A stretch of DNA of 64,000 bases, taken from contig JALHRP010000002.1 of assembly GCA_022841365.1 (NCBI GenBank), positions 105,172 through 169,171 on the forward strand. Direction: 5' to 3'. The position numbers were made by a program, and so were the translations under genes. This document shows, one piece after another, positions 44,094 through 53,656 of the stretch (position 1 is the stretch's first letter; each line of letters opens with the position of its first letter). This stretch comes from Chitinophagaceae bacterium (GTDB taxonomy: Bacteria; Bacteroidota; Bacteroidia; Chitinophagales; Chitinophagaceae). The notes under the pieces are model-generated. The model worked only from the letters and a program-made list of their open reading frames with translations, ran no database searches and was not told the origin of the DNA.

Positions 44094-44915
44094 TTGACTA
44101 CATTTGAATCCATCATCATTGCCATTGTAGAAGGTTTAACGGAATATCTTCCCATTTCATCAACGGGTCATATGATTATTGCAGAGCGGCTCATGAATGT
44201 ACCTGCAGATAATTTTACCAAACTGTTTACGGTTGCTATTCAGCTGGGTGCCATCCTGAGTGTTGTAGTCTTGTACTGGAAAAAATTTATTGATGTAAAG
44301 AGCTGGCAGTTTTATGCCAAACTGATTGTTGCTGTATTACCTGCATTGATCCTTGGTAAATTATTCAGCGATAAAATTGATGCATTACTTGAAAGTCCGC
44401 TCACTGTTTCTGTTACCATGTTAGCCGGCGGTATTGTCTTGTTATTTATAGACAATGTATTTAAACAACATACCATTACAGAAGAAAAAGAAATTTCCTT
44501 TGGTAAAGCATTCATCATCGGGTTGTGGCAGTGTGTGGCAATGATACCGGGTGTTAGCCGCAGTGCAGCAAGCATCATTGGTGGTATGCAGCAAAAACTT
44601 ACCCGTTCGTTAGCTGCTGAGTTTTCTTTCTTTCTTGCAGTGCCAACCATGGCTGCTGCAACAGGCTATTCTTTATTTCTGAAAGACTGGAACCAAAACG
44701 GAGTTGATACAAAAGGTTATGAGCTGATTCTTTCTTCAAGTGATTATACACAGGCCTTTATCATTGGTAATATTGCAGCATTTGTTGTTGCCATGCTTGC
44801 CATAAAATTCTTTATTGGCTTTTTACAAAAGCATGGGTTCCGTTTGTTTGGCTGGTACCGCATCGTAATGGGTATCCTTTTGCTCATTCTCATTGCAACG
44901 GGTTATCTCAAATAA
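44094..44915 (+). CDS. uppP: Undecaprenyl-diphosphate phosphatase UppP/BacA
   Basis: A 273-residue membrane enzyme that recycles undecaprenyl diphosphate for cell-wall synthesis. Signature 1 is [18 protein letters not shown] near residues 10-27, signature 2 is [14 protein letters not shown] near 155-168. Start is a TTG at 44094: it gives the expected [14 protein letters not shown], and no ATG lies upstream in frame. About 8 helices. Probably in the same transcription unit as ftsX and DUF3098. Confidence 0.95.
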   Translation: MTTFESIIIAIVEGLTEYLPISSTGHMIIAERLMNVPADNFTKLFTVAIQLGAILSVVVLYWKKFIDVKSWQFYAKLIVAVLPALILGKLFSDKIDALLESPLTVSVTMLAGGIVLLFIDNVFKQHTITEEKEISFGKAFIIGLWQCVAMIPGVSRSAASIIGGMQQKLTRSLAAEFSFFLAVPTMAAATGYSLFLKDWNQNGVDTKGYELILSSSDYTQAFIIGNIAAFVVAMLAIKFFIGFLQKHGFRLFGWYRIVMGILLLILIATGYLK

Positions 44916-44975
44916 GATATCGTTTTATTATCCTATTTTCATGCGGGCATAAAGCCCTCCACTAAAACCATCTGT

Positions 44976-46265
44976 ATGGAGACTGCTTCAAAAAAAGTAG
45001 TAAACGGCTGGGCCATGTACGACTGGGCCAACAGTGTTTACAATCTGGTGATCACTACTACATTCTTTCCTGCTTATTATGCTGCTGTAACAGGCACAGA
45101 CAATTTTCCTGATGGTATCCGGTTTCTCGGACGAACCTATGTAAACACAGAGCTGAAAGACTATGTACTTGCTGTGGGCTTTTTATTGATTGCTTTGCTC
45201 TCGCCCATCTTATCTTCCATCGCAGATTACAAAGGCAACAAGAAAAATTTTATGCGTTTCTTTTGTTATCTGGGCGCACTGAGCTGTTCATTGATTTACT
45301 TTTTTGATAAGAGCAATGTTACATTCGGGCTCATGTGTTTTATGTTTGCCGGAATAGGATTTTACGGCTCGCAGGTATTTTATAATTCGTACTTACCTGA
45401 GATTGCTGCTGAAAAAGATATGGACCGCATCAGTGCCAAAGGATTTACCATGGGTTATATTGGAAGTGTGTTGTTACAGATGATTGGGTTTGCATTGGTG
45501 GTGGCCATGCCCGGCAAAGCATTACCGCTGCAGTTAACATTTTTAATGGTAGGCGTTTGGTGGATAGGCTTTGCACAAATTCCATTCAGCCGTTTACCCA
45601 ACCAAACCAATAAGTCCGAAAGGAAATTAAAAAAACATGTACTGGTAAATGGCTTTCATGAATTAAAGCTGGTATGGAATCAGTTGGGACAAATGCCCGT
45701 ACTGAAACGCTTTTTACTGGCTTTCTTTTTTTACAGCATGGGTGTGCAAACCGTATTGTTGGTAGCTATTGATTTTGGTTTAAAAATTCTGAAACTGGAA
45801 AATACCAAGCTGATTATTACCGCTGTGCTGTTACAGCTGGTAGCAATTGTTGGCGCTTTATTAATGTCCAGGCTTTCGGGTAAGTATGGCAATATCCGTG
45901 TACTTATTTTTACCGTATTATTGTGGATCTGCGTTTGTATTGGCGGATACCTCATTCAAACAGAAATACATTTTTATATTGTTGCTTCATTTGTTGGATT
46001 GGTGATGGGCGGCATACAGGCATTGAGCCGTGCAACCTATGCCAAGCTGATGCCGGAAACAAAAGACACAGCATCGTTTTTCAGTTTTTATGATGTAACG
46101 GAAAAACTGGCCATTGTGATAGGATTATTCTCATTTGGTTTTATTGAAGGCCTTACCAGAGACATGCGTAATTCAATATTGGTTTTAATTATTTTCTTTG
46201 TACTTGGTTTAATTGCTCTGTTATTTACATCGGTTAAATACAAACCGCAACAAACGAATTCCTGA
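44976..46265 (+). CDS. MFS transporter, UMF1/Atg22-like
   Basis: A 429-residue transporter with about 12 helices. The start VVNGWAMYDWANSVYNLVITTTFFPAYYAAVTG is the UMF1-family (Atg22-related) signature, together with YNSYLPEIAAEKDMDRISAKGFTMGYIGSVLL. Bacterial members are thought to export amino acids or sugars, but the substrate is unknown. It overlaps closely with the metallo-hydrolase gene (2 nt gap), indicating co-transcription. Confidence 0.9.
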   Translation: METASKKVVNGWAMYDWANSVYNLVITTTFFPAYYAAVTGTDNFPDGIRFLGRTYVNTELKDYVLAVGFLLIALLSPILSSIADYKGNKKNFMRFFCYLGALSCSLIYFFDKSNVTFGLMCFMFAGIGFYGSQVFYNSYLPEIAAEKDMDRISAKGFTMGYIGSVLLQMIGFALVVAMPGKALPLQLTFLMVGVWWIGFAQIPFSRLPNQTNKSERKLKKHVLVNGFHELKLVWNQLGQMPVLKRFLLAFFFYSMGVQTVLLVAIDFGLKILKLENTKLIITAVLLQLVAIVGALLMSRLSGKYGNIRVLIFTVLLWICVCIGGYLIQTEIHFYIVASFVGLVMGGIQALSRATYAKLMPETKDTASFFSFYDVTEKLAIVIGLFSFGFIEGLTRDMRNSILVLIIFFVLGLIALLFTSVKYKPQQTNS

Positions 46266-46267
46266 TC

Positions 46268-47170
46268 ATGAAACTTTATTCAATCAATACCGGTTATTTT
46301 AAATTAGATGGCGGCGCTATGTTTGGCGTTGTACCAAAAGTAATGTGGAACAAACTGAACCCGGCCGATGAAAACAATCTCTGCAGCTGGGCCATGCGTT
46401 GTTTACTGATAGAAGATGGTAATCGTTTAATCTTAATTGATAACGGCATTGGTGATAAACAGGATGAAAAATTTATGGGGCATTATCACCTGCATGGTAA
46501 TGATACGCTAGACTCATCTTTAGCGAAACATGGTTTTACAAGAGACGACATCACAGATGTGATTCTTACACACTTACACTTTGATCATTGCGGTGGTTCT
46601 ATTAAGAATGAAGGAAATTTACTGGTTCCTGCATTCAGGAATGCAACATTCTGGAGTAATGAAAGTCATTGGGAATGGGCCACCAAACCAAACGACAGAG
46701 AGAAAGCTTCTTTCTTAAAAGAAAATATTTTACCCATACAGGAAAGCGGGCAATTGAAATTTATCAATGGAGATAATTATATCCGTTCAAGCAGCGATGG
46801 CTGGACTGCTTATCCACCAAGTTCTGCAATTGATGTCCTTCTTCCTTTTTCAGAATCTATTTCCATTCGTTTAGCAGATGGACATACTTCATCCATGATG
46901 TTGCCGCAAATAAAGTATAAAGACAAAATCATTGTGTATATGGCAGATCTTTTACCATCAGTTGCTCATTTGCCTATTCCTTATGTAATGGCATATGACA
47001 CAAGGCCGATGCATACACTAAATGAAAAAAAAGATTTTTTGTTGGAAGCAGTAACAAAAGATTTCGTCCTCTTCTTTGAACATGATCCGCAAATCGAATG
47101 CTGCACATTGCAACAAACTGAAAAAGGTATCCGGATGAAAGAAAGTTTCAACCTGAGTGAACTGGGATGA
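46268..47170 (+). CDS. MBL-fold metallo-hydrolase
   Basis: A 300-residue metallo-beta-lactamase-fold protein. The metal motif is HLHFDH at 102-107, preceded by LILIDNGIG, and further metal ligands lie in DGHTSSM and FFEHD. The order fits quorum-quenching lactonase-like and other small-molecule hydrolases. Substrate unknown. No signal peptide. Encoded directly after the MFS gene, and its stop meets the end of the convergent DUF3108 gene. Confidence 0.88.
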   Translation: MKLYSINTGYFKLDGGAMFGVVPKVMWNKLNPADENNLCSWAMRCLLIEDGNRLILIDNGIGDKQDEKFMGHYHLHGNDTLDSSLAKHGFTRDDITDVILTHLHFDHCGGSIKNEGNLLVPAFRNATFWSNESHWEWATKPNDREKASFLKENILPIQESGQLKFINGDNYIRSSSDGWTAYPPSSAIDVLLPFSESISIRLADGHTSSMMLPQIKYKDKIIVYMADLLPSVAHLPIPYVMAYDTRPMHTLNEKKDFLLEAVTKDFVLFFEHDPQIECCTLQQTEKGIRMKESFNLSELG

Positions 47171-47171
47171 T

Positions 47172-47999
47172 TTATCGTGTAGAAATAAGTCCGGTTAATT
47201 TATGCCGGGTATTCTTGTACCCCATCATATCAACCTTCACACTGCCTACAGAAATAGGGCTTTCAATGCGTACCGGAATTTTATTGGCATCATCACTTAC
47301 CCACACTGTCATTTTTTCGCCGCCTTTAAAAATGGTTCCTTCAATCAGCAGCGGTTTAAACTTAATGGCATTAAACCTGCCATACTTGGTTTTTATTTTC
47401 TCTTTACCTAAATAACGGATATAGAGATTGTAAGTCTTATCATCAATAAACATACTGAACGGAATACGGTCGCCGGGCTTGTATTTATTAAAATCAATAT
47501 TACGTGCATAGTAGATAGAGCTTAACACATCCTGCACACAGTCGGGCACTTTAAATGTACCACCCTGCGATGTGGCTGTATTACTTGCCTGATTAAATGT
47601 GACTGATTCAAATTTTTTAAAATCACCTTCTACAATATTGCGTACAAATTTGTAAGGCTGTAAGGTAGCAGTATCAATAAAGCTTTCGTACTTATCCCGT
47701 ACTTTAAAAAAACCATCAAAGAACGAAGTGGTTTTACCATCGCCAATAATATGATAAACCGGTTTGCCGTTATACCGTTCAAGATTAACATTAAAATTTG
47801 CCTCGCCGCCATATACATAAATACCTGCCAGTGTATAGTACACATGATAGTTGATGAATTCTGTACTTTGCCAGGCATTGTTTCTTACACTGCAAAACTC
47901 ATCATCGCCTTGCGGGGTAATGGGTGCAAATGAAAGTAAACTGAACATCAGAACCATTGTACACTTCATCATCTTAAAACTCGTTTGTTTATTGATCAA
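47172..47999 (-). CDS. DUF3108 family exported protein
   Basis: A 275-residue protein with a signal peptide (MMKCTMVLMFSLLSFAPITPQ; ATGs at 47999, 47972 and 47969 are possible, the signal is intact in all). FCSVRNNAWQSTEFINYHVYYTLAGIYVYGGEANF, the FTFK-type VPDCVQDVLSSIYYARN and KPGDRIPFSMFID segments match DUF3108, a periplasmic beta-barrel-like family. Function unknown. Adjacent on the same strand to the flippase-like gene. Confidence 0.82.
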   Translation of the reverse strand: MINKQTSFKMMKCTMVLMFSLLSFAPITPQGDDEFCSVRNNAWQSTEFINYHVYYTLAGIYVYGGEANFNVNLERYNGKPVYHIIGDGKTTSFFDGFFKVRDKYESFIDTATLQPYKFVRNIVEGDFKKFESVTFNQASNTATSQGGTFKVPDCVQDVLSSIYYARNIDFNKYKPGDRIPFSMFIDDKTYNLYIRYLGKEKIKTKYGRFNAIKFKPLLIEGTIFKGGEKMTVWVSDDANKIPVRIESPISVGSVKVDMMGYKNTRHKLTGLISTR

Positions 48000-48032
48000 T
48001 CAAAATTATTCTTCGCTGCTTTATCAAAACGT

Positions 48033-48977
48033 TTAACGGTCTTTAAAAATCCGGATCGTTAATAAGAGCAAACTGCCCGCCAATGCCGGCAGTACCAGGT
48101 TCAGCAACCAGATGGCCGCAGTGCCGGCAAGTATGGCAATACTGTTTGTACTGAACACACCCATGATACTGAGCGCTACTTTACCACGAATACCTACATC
48201 GGCAATTGCAAAACCCGGCACAATTGCCATCACCAGAAAAATAATTGCCACGCTCCAAAAACCCTGCCACCAGCTTACATCAACCGACAGTGCCTGCCAT
48301 ATCAACACGTATTGCAATGCAAAAACTACAAAACGTAAAAATGAGTAAAATAATATCTGCAGATAATCACGACCCGGTAATTTCTCCAACACTTCTGTAA
48401 AAGATAATTTTTCTTTGAGCCATGGAATCCATCGCAGCATCCTTGCCAGCAACTGCATTCTGAAAAAGAATACGCCTGTAAGAATGATAAAAAAGAGTAC
48501 CGAATATTGAAATACCTGCAGCAGAATACCTGAAAAATGTGCACCGCTCAACTCCACATCCTGCAAAGAAGATTTCAATAACTGCAATCCAACAAATCCA
48601 AACACAAGCGTTATCAGCAACTGCCCCACACTGCTCACCAGGGTTAATGCAATTCCTTTTAGCCGGAAGTGAGGTTCAAGATACACTACTCTGCCGCCAT
48701 ATTCACCAATTCTGTTAGGTGTATTTACAGCCAGTGACAATCCGCTCAACACCGATTCAAATGCTTTTGCAAATGAAATGGATTGATGTTTTTTTACGAG
48801 TATATACCATTTATATGTTTCCAATCCCCAGTTTAAAGGCATCAGTGCAATGGCCAGCCAGAGTTTCCAGCTTTGATTACCTGTTACTGCCTGCTTTATT
48901 TGTTGCCATGCAAGATCTAAGTCGGGTTGCAGGCGTATCTGGTTGTATAAGGAAATGCTAATCCATACAAAAAGCAC
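48033..48977 (-). CDS. Lysylphosphatidylglycerol synthase TM/flippase-like membrane protein
   Basis: A 314-residue integral membrane protein with 7-8 helices, of the LPG-synthase transmembrane/YbhN-like family. Characteristic segments are GLSLAVNTPNRIGEYGGRVVYLE and FAIADVGIRGKVALSIMGVFSTNSI. Members move lipid-linked or lipid precursors across the membrane; the substrate is unknown. Starts only 78 nt from the divergent ruvC. Confidence 0.82.
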   Translation of the reverse strand: MLFVWISISLYNQIRLQPDLDLAWQQIKQAVTGNQSWKLWLAIALMPLNWGLETYKWYILVKKHQSISFAKAFESVLSGLSLAVNTPNRIGEYGGRVVYLEPHFRLKGIALTLVSSVGQLLITLVFGFVGLQLLKSSLQDVELSGAHFSGILLQVFQYSVLFFIILTGVFFFRMQLLARMLRWIPWLKEKLSFTEVLEKLPGRDYLQILFYSFLRFVVFALQYVLIWQALSVDVSWWQGFWSVAIIFLVMAIVPGFAIADVGIRGKVALSIMGVFSTNSIAILAGTAAIWLLNLVLPALAGSLLLLTIRIFKDR

Positions 48978-49055
48978 AGGGCCGAGGAAGTAATTAATAA
49001 AGATTTTGAATTTCTTGTTCAGAAGCGGTTTATTTGTTCAAAAATAAAGGGCAGT

Positions 49056-49619
49056 TTGCAAACTTTTTCTAAAATCATTTTGGGCATTGATCCGGGAACC
49101 GTTGTAATGGGCTATGGCCTTATTGGTATAGAACAACATCAACCAAAGCTGATTGAAATGGATGTGCTCAAATTAACCAAACACAAAGATGTGTACATCC
49201 GTCTGCAGTTGATCCATGAAAAAGTAAAAGAGATCATTGAACAATACCACCCTACGGACTTTGCCATTGAAGCTCCTTTTTTTGGAAAGAATGTTCAGAG
49301 TATGCTCAAACTTGGCAGAGCACAGGGTGTTGCCATTGCAACTGCCATGAGTGCAGGTTTGGGTGTTACGGAATACTCACCTAAAAAAGTAAAACAATCT
49401 GTTACGGGAAATGGAAATGCAGATAAAGAGCAGGTGTTAAAGATGATGCAGCATTACCTGCAGTTTAAAGCCAAACCAAAATATTATGATGCAACTGATG
49501 CATTGTCTGTTGCATTGTGTCATCATTTTCAAACATCCAATGTATTGCTCAAGAGCAAAGGGAAATTAAATGGCTGGGAAGATTTTTTAAAACAAAATCC
49601 CGGACGGGTGAGGAGGTAA
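49056..49619 (+). CDS. ruvC: Crossover junction endodeoxyribonuclease RuvC
   Basis: A 187-residue Holliday-junction resolvase. The catalytic acids are D12 in ILGIDPG, the Glu in FAIEAPFFG, and Asp in DATDALSVALCHH. Start is a TTG at 49056, which gives MQTFSKIILGIDPG as in homologues. It is separated from ruvB in the window. The C-terminus is extended by about 20 residues, ending NPGRVRR. Confidence 0.95.
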   Translation: MQTFSKIILGIDPGTVVMGYGLIGIEQHQPKLIEMDVLKLTKHKDVYIRLQLIHEKVKEIIEQYHPTDFAIEAPFFGKNVQSMLKLGRAQGVAIATAMSAGLGVTEYSPKKVKQSVTGNGNADKEQVLKMMQHYLQFKAKPKYYDATDALSVALCHHFQTSNVLLKSKGKLNGWEDFLKQNPGRVRR

Positions 49620-49629
49620 ACTAAAAAGC

Positions 49630-50019
49630 TTACTCTGTTTTTTTCATCTTCGGCAATGCAAGTAAAAATAAAACGGCAGGTATATAGCCTAAGGCATACC
49701 ACCAGCTGAAATGCGAGAACATGGCATCTACCAACAGTTTCAGGGTGATGACGATTACAAAACTGACGGGGCCCCATTTTTCCATACTCCATACTCCACT
49801 CAATCCTACAAATGCAAACACCATCATCAAAGCATTGATGGCAGGATACAAAGTATCCACTCCACCTTTTAATACAATGTTACCTGTAAAAGAATAAACA
49901 ATCTCCCATAGCCCGTAAGCAAATAAAAGTGAACAGAGAATGGTAATTAATAACGGACGTGGATTTCTTTTTCTTCCTTTCTTTTTATATCCTAACTCAT
50001 CGTATTGTAACTGACTCAT
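49630..50019 (-). CDS. Small membrane protein, unknown function
   Basis: A 129-residue protein with a charged N-terminus (YKKKGRKRNPRP) and four hydrophobic segments (LLITILCSLLFAYGLWEIV, TLYPAINALMMVFAFVGLS, VSFVIVITLKLLVDAMFSH, WYALGYIPAVLFLLAL). No recognised family. It runs on the same strand as the HIT gene, with an 8-nt gap, so it may be co-transcribed. Confidence 0.72.
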   Translation of the reverse strand: MSQLQYDELGYKKKGRKRNPRPLLITILCSLLFAYGLWEIVYSFTGNIVLKGGVDTLYPAINALMMVFAFVGLSGVWSMEKWGPVSFVIVITLKLLVDAMFSHFSWWYALGYIPAVLFLLALPKMKKTE

Positions 50020-50027
50020 TGCTGTAA

Positions 50028-50420
50028 TTAATTTAGTTTTTCCAGAATCTTTTGCTGCGCATTTTTTAACTGCTCTTCCGTTATTTTTAGTTTAGGCCTT
50101 GTAAAGTTAAGGTCGTCTGCTGTATGAATGGGTACAAGGTGCAGATGTGCATGCGGCACTTCCAGTCCAATAGCAGCAATTCCTACCCGTTTGCAATCAA
50201 AAGATGCTTCAATTGCTTTTGCAATTGGTTTGGCAAACAGCAGCATCTCTGCCAGATAATCATCAGGTACATCAAACAATTTATCAATTTCCGGTTTTGG
50301 TACAACCAGAACATGTCCTTCCACTAACGGAAACACATCCAGAAAAGCAAAAAATTGTTCATTCTCGGCAATTTTATAAGAGGGAATTTCTCCGTTGATA
50401 ATTTTTGAAAAGATGCTCAT
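50028..50420 (-). CDS. HIT family nucleotide-binding protein
   Basis: A 130-residue HIT protein from ATG 50420; the longer frame to 50486 adds 22 residues not typical of the family. The motif HAHLHLVP is at 90-97, and the fold begins with SIFSKIINGEIPSYKI, the standard HIT start. It hydrolyses or binds nucleoside phosphates or related compounds. The substrate is unknown. Confidence 0.92.
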   Translation of the reverse strand: MSIFSKIINGEIPSYKIAENEQFFAFLDVFPLVEGHVLVVPKPEIDKLFDVPDDYLAEMLLFAKPIAKAIEASFDCKRVGIAAIGLEVPHAHLHLVPIHTADDLNFTRPKLKITEEQLKNAQQKILEKLN

Positions 50421-50521
50421 ACCACCTAGATATTTATATTTCACGTTGATCACCGTTGATCTGATTTGATGTATCAGCCTCTTCATGTATCAACTGCATT
50501 TTGCAGGCATAAATGTAAAAG

Positions 50522-50550
50522 AAAAAGATGAGCGGTGAACTCATCTTTTT
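50522..50550 (-). terminator. Terminator after greA
   Basis: Stem AAAAAGATGAG (50522-50532) / CTCATCTTTTT (50540-50550); A/T runs on both sides make it usable in both directions. Confidence 0.85.
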
Positions 50551-50574
50551 CTTTTACATGTTTACTATACAGCG

Positions 50575-51045
50575 TTAAATCGTAATTTCTTCCACTTTAA
50601 ACTTTACAACACCTGCCGGCACCTGTACCTCAGCTGTTTCACCAACCGCCTTGCCCAGTAAGCCTTTTCCGATTGGCGATGTAACAGAAATTTTACCTGC
50701 TTTAAGATCAGCTTCATGCTCGCCTACTATCTGGTAAGTAATTTGCTTTTTGGTAGCAAGGTTTGTTACAGTTACTCTGGTGAGAATGGTTACTTTACTG
50801 GTATCAATGGAAGTTTCATCCACAATCCGTGCATTGGCAATAATACCTTCGAGCTGTTTAATTTTTGCTTCCAGCATTCCCTGTGCTTCTTTTGCAGCAT
50901 CATATTCTGCATTCTCTTTCAGATCGCCTTTCTCTCGTGCTTCAGCAATGGCCTTTGATGCAGCAGGACGTTCAACACCACGCATGTGCTGTAATTCGGC
51001 CTGCATTTTTTCAAGTGTTTCTTTTGTTACATATTGTACACTCAT
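50575..51045 (-). CDS. greA: Transcription elongation factor GreA
   Basis: A 156-residue GreA, which restarts RNA polymerase stalled by backtracking by stimulating RNA cleavage. The N-terminal coiled coil (about 7-75) has LREKGDLKENAEYDAAKE, the GreA signature with the acidic tip; the C-terminal FKBP-like domain ends FKVEEITI. Length is standard. The gene is in its own unit. Confidence 0.96.
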   Translation of the reverse strand: MSVQYVTKETLEKMQAELQHMRGVERPAASKAIAEAREKGDLKENAEYDAAKEAQGMLEAKIKQLEGIIANARIVDETSIDTSKVTILTRVTVTNLATKKQITYQIVGEHEADLKAGKISVTSPIGKGLLGKAVGETAEVQVPAGVVKFKVEEITI

Positions 51046-51117
51046 AAATCCTCCTTTCTTTTCAATTTTACCTGTATCACAAAGCGTAGTAAAAAAATTG
51101 CCGGCGCTTGGTGGTAC

Positions 51118-51155
51118 AAAAAAAATAACAACGCCTCAGAATTGCTGAAGCGTTG
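51118..51155 (-). terminator. Orphan terminator-like hairpin between greA and DUF2911 gene
   Basis: Stem CAACGC-TCAG (51129-51139) / CTGA-GCGTTG (51145-51155) with a bulge and an A-run at 51118-51126. In the minus direction it would end a transcript coming from 51160-51300, where no gene was seen. Confidence 0.5.
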
Positions 51156-51291
51156 CACTATTTGTTGAATTGTAAAAATAGAACCTTTTTGTGAAAGAAA
51201 GCAATAGCTGAACCTTAATTTATGAGCTGCAATAATATTTTAACAGCTTACTACAGCTAAATAAAGCCGGTTATTTACATATTGGTTTGCT

Positions 51292-51299
51292 TAATTTTG
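51292..51299 (+). promoter_or_regulatory. Putative -7 box for the DUF2911 gene
   Basis: TAATTTTG matches TAnnTTTG, 20 nt before the ATG. No clear -33 box. Confidence 0.35.
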
Positions 51300-51318
51300 T
51301 GAACTTAAGTTTATCAGT

Positions 51319-51885
51319 ATGAAACAAGTTGTTCTGTCCCTGCTCCTGTTCTGTTCGCTGTTGCAGTTAACTGCACAGGAAAAAAAGAAAGAGATCACCT
51401 ACCATCCCAATGCTGTAAACGACAGCTCAAAAAAAAGTATTCAGGCCGCAGTACTTGCTGAAATAGGCGCCGCTACTATCCGCATCAATTATTATTCACC
51501 TGCAGTGAGGGGGCGTAACATTTGGGGAGGACTTGTTCCTTACAACGAAGTGTGGGTTACAGGTGCACACAGTGCTACCAATATTGAAATCAGCAAAGCC
51601 ATTCTCATCGGCGGAAAAAAAGTTGAAGCAGGTAAGTATGCTTTGTTTACCATTCCCGGTAAAGATGAATGGGTGTTGATCATTAATAAAAATTATCAGC
51701 AGCACCTCTCTGATGATTATGATGCAAAGGATGATCTTGTACGAATAACTGTGCAGCCACAAATGAATGAACAGCCGCTTGAAAGACTTGAGTATTTTAT
51801 TGAGCGGAAAGAGAAAAACAATGCGGTACTTTCTATTCAATGGGAGAAAATAAAACTATCCGTTCCGTTTACAATAGCGGAGTAA
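51319..51885 (+). CDS. DUF2911 family exported protein
   Basis: A 188-residue exported protein with a signal peptide (LSLLLFCSLLQLTAQ). The signature SPAVRGRNIWGGLVPYNEVWVTGAHSATNIEISKAILIGGKKVEAGKYALFTIPG is that of DUF2911. It ends near the convergent hydroxyacid dehydrogenase. Function unknown; the family is widespread in Bacteroidota. Confidence 0.9.
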   Translation: MKQVVLSLLLFCSLLQLTAQEKKKEITYHPNAVNDSSKKSIQAAVLAEIGAATIRINYYSPAVRGRNIWGGLVPYNEVWVTGAHSATNIEISKAILIGGKKVEAGKYALFTIPGKDEWVLIINKNYQQHLSDDYDAKDDLVRITVQPQMNEQPLERLEYFIERKEKNNAVLSIQWEKIKLSVPFTIAE

Positions 51886-51887
51886 TA

Positions 51888-52811
51888 TTATAATAAACCC
51901 AGTTTATCTGCCAGCACCTTGCTCATTTTGTAAAATGCTTCATGCGTGTAGCCGGCAATATGGGGTGTTAAAATAACATTCGGCTGCTGCTGAAGCCATT
52001 GAAACTGTTCTTCTTCCCCTTCGGTATATGTTGAAAGTTGTTCGTTCTCCAAAACATCTAAACCGGCACCGGCAATCCATCCGTTTTTCAATGCTTCTAT
52101 TACTGCAGCTGTATCATGCACTTTACCTCTTGATGTATTGAGAAAAAAAGGTTTCTGTTTTGCTGCTTCAAAAAAAGCATGATTTGCATAATGCTGTGTT
52201 TCTGCTGTAAGCGGCAAATGCATACTGATGACATCACTGAACTTGAGTACCTGTTCCAGAGAAGCTTCTTTCAATTGTGCGCCCCCAAATCCAAAATGAT
52301 ATTTATCATGTGCAAGAACAGTTACATCAAAACCCCTGAGTTTTTTTGCAAATGCCTGTCCGGTATTTCCAAAGCCAATGATACCAACGGTTTTACCGTT
52401 TAGCTCAAAGCCACGGTTTTCTTCCCGCAACCATTGTTTGTTTTTTACTTCATCAAAACTGCTGTGAATTTTTTTTGTTAAGCTAAGCAACATGGCCAGT
52501 GCATGCTCACCTACCGCATCACAATTCCCTTCGGGACTGCTGAAGACTTTGATGTCCTTACTTTCTGCATAAGGCAAATCAATCAGCTCAAGTCCGCTTC
52601 CTAAACGGCCAATCCAGATCAGCTGCTGCGCCTTATCAATCAGCGGTGCATCAATTTTAATTCTTGTTGATACAACTAATCCGGCCACATCGTCTAATTG
52701 CTCCATCAACTCATTGTAGGTAATATGTGGATTGTAAACAACCGTATAGCCCCCCTCCTCCAGCTTTTGCTGCAGATACTCATGACTCTTTGCTGTTATA
52801 ATTACTTTCAA
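51888..52811 (-). CDS. D-2-hydroxyacid dehydrogenase family protein
   Basis: A 307-residue NAD-dependent D-2-hydroxyacid dehydrogenase. The NAD-binding motif is [20 protein letters not shown], the catalytic Arg in NTSRGKVHD, the Glu in GLDVLENEQ and the His in LTPHIAGYT. It resembles the phosphoglycerate dehydrogenase group but lacks the C-terminal regulatory domain. Substrate unknown. On the same strand as rsmA, with a 37-nt gap. Confidence 0.9.
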   Translation of the reverse strand: MKVIITAKSHEYLQQKLEEGGYTVVYNPHITYNELMEQLDDVAGLVVSTRIKIDAPLIDKAQQLIWIGRLGSGLELIDLPYAESKDIKVFSSPEGNCDAVGEHALAMLLSLTKKIHSSFDEVKNKQWLREENRGFELNGKTVGIIGFGNTGQAFAKKLRGFDVTVLAHDKYHFGFGGAQLKEASLEQVLKFSDVISMHLPLTAETQHYANHAFFEAAKQKPFFLNTSRGKVHDTAAVIEALKNGWIAGAGLDVLENEQLSTYTEGEEEQFQWLQQQPNVILTPHIAGYTHEAFYKMSKVLADKLGLL

Positions 52812-52848
52812 CGGATGATTTTTTTTTCTGAATGATACGGTAATAAAA

Positions 52849-53604
52849 TTATTTCATTTGAAATGTTAGTGCAGCAAATTCTTTTACACTTAACTGCTCT
52901 GCACGTTTATTAAACACCGGGTCTTTTAAAAACTCTTCGGTAAAAAACGAACGCACACCATTCCGTAACATTTTACGCCGCTGGTTAAACGCTGTTTTTA
53001 CAAGCATTGTAAATTTCTTTTCACTTTCCATTAATGGAATTTCTTTTACCGGTTTCATTTTAATAACACCGCTTTTTACTTTAGGGGGTGGTGTAAAACT
53101 GTTTTCGTGTACATCAAACAAATACTCCACATCAAAATAAGCCTGCACCAACACACTCAATATACCATACGATTTATTGCCTTCTTTAGATGCAATACGC
53201 TGTGCTACTTCTTTCTGAAACATGCCCACCACACAGTCTACCTGATCTTTCCAGTCAAGTATTCGAAAAAGAATTTGTGATGAAATGTTGTAGGGGAAAT
53301 TACCAACCACCATAAAACGCCCTTCGAACGGCACACCGGTATCTAAAATACTGTCGTGAATAAGATGATCTTTTATGGATGGATAGGTTTGCGAGAGATA
53401 ATCTACTTTTTCTTTATCCAGTTCAATGGCTTTAAAGTTGATTCCCTTTTCCTGTAATAAATATTTGGTTAACGCACCTGCACCGGGTCCCACCTCTACC
53501 AATTGCTGAGGCTGCTCTTCCATGATTGCCTCTACTATCTGCACACAAATAGATTCGTCTTTCAGAAAATGCTGACCTAATGATTTTTTAAGTGTATAGT
53601 TCAC
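52849..53604 (-). CDS. rsmA: 16S rRNA dimethyladenosine transferase RsmA (KsgA)
   Basis: 251 residues from the GTG at 53604; the ATG at 53694 would add 30 residues that cover the terminator of the next gene and do not fit. RsmA dimethylates two adenines near the 3' end of 16S r[15 protein letters not shown] is the family start, [14 protein letters not shown] the SAM motif and [13 protein letters not shown] the NFPY catalytic loop. The C-terminal helical domain ends AALTFQMK. Confidence 0.95.
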   Translation of the reverse strand: MNYTLKKSLGQHFLKDESICVQIVEAIMEEQPQQLVEVGPGAGALTKYLLQEKGINFKAIELDKEKVDYLSQTYPSIKDHLIHDSILDTGVPFEGRFMVVGNFPYNISSQILFRILDWKDQVDCVVGMFQKEVAQRIASKEGNKSYGILSVLVQAYFDVEYLFDVHENSFTPPPKVKSGVIKMKPVKEIPLMESEKKFTMLVKTAFNQRRKMLRNGVRSFFTEEFLKDPVFNKRAEQLSVKEFAALTFQMK

Positions 53605-53621
53605 GCTGCAAAAGTAGCAGT

Positions 53622-53646
53622 AAAAAGCCCTCCGTAAAGGAGGGCT
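53622..53646 (-). terminator. Terminator after the T9SS cargo gene
   Basis: Perfect 8-bp stem AGCCCTCC (53626-53633) / GGAGGGCT (53639-53646), A-run at 53622-53626 gives the T-run on the minus strand. Confidence 0.85.
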
Positions 53647-53656
53647 GCTGAATTTA

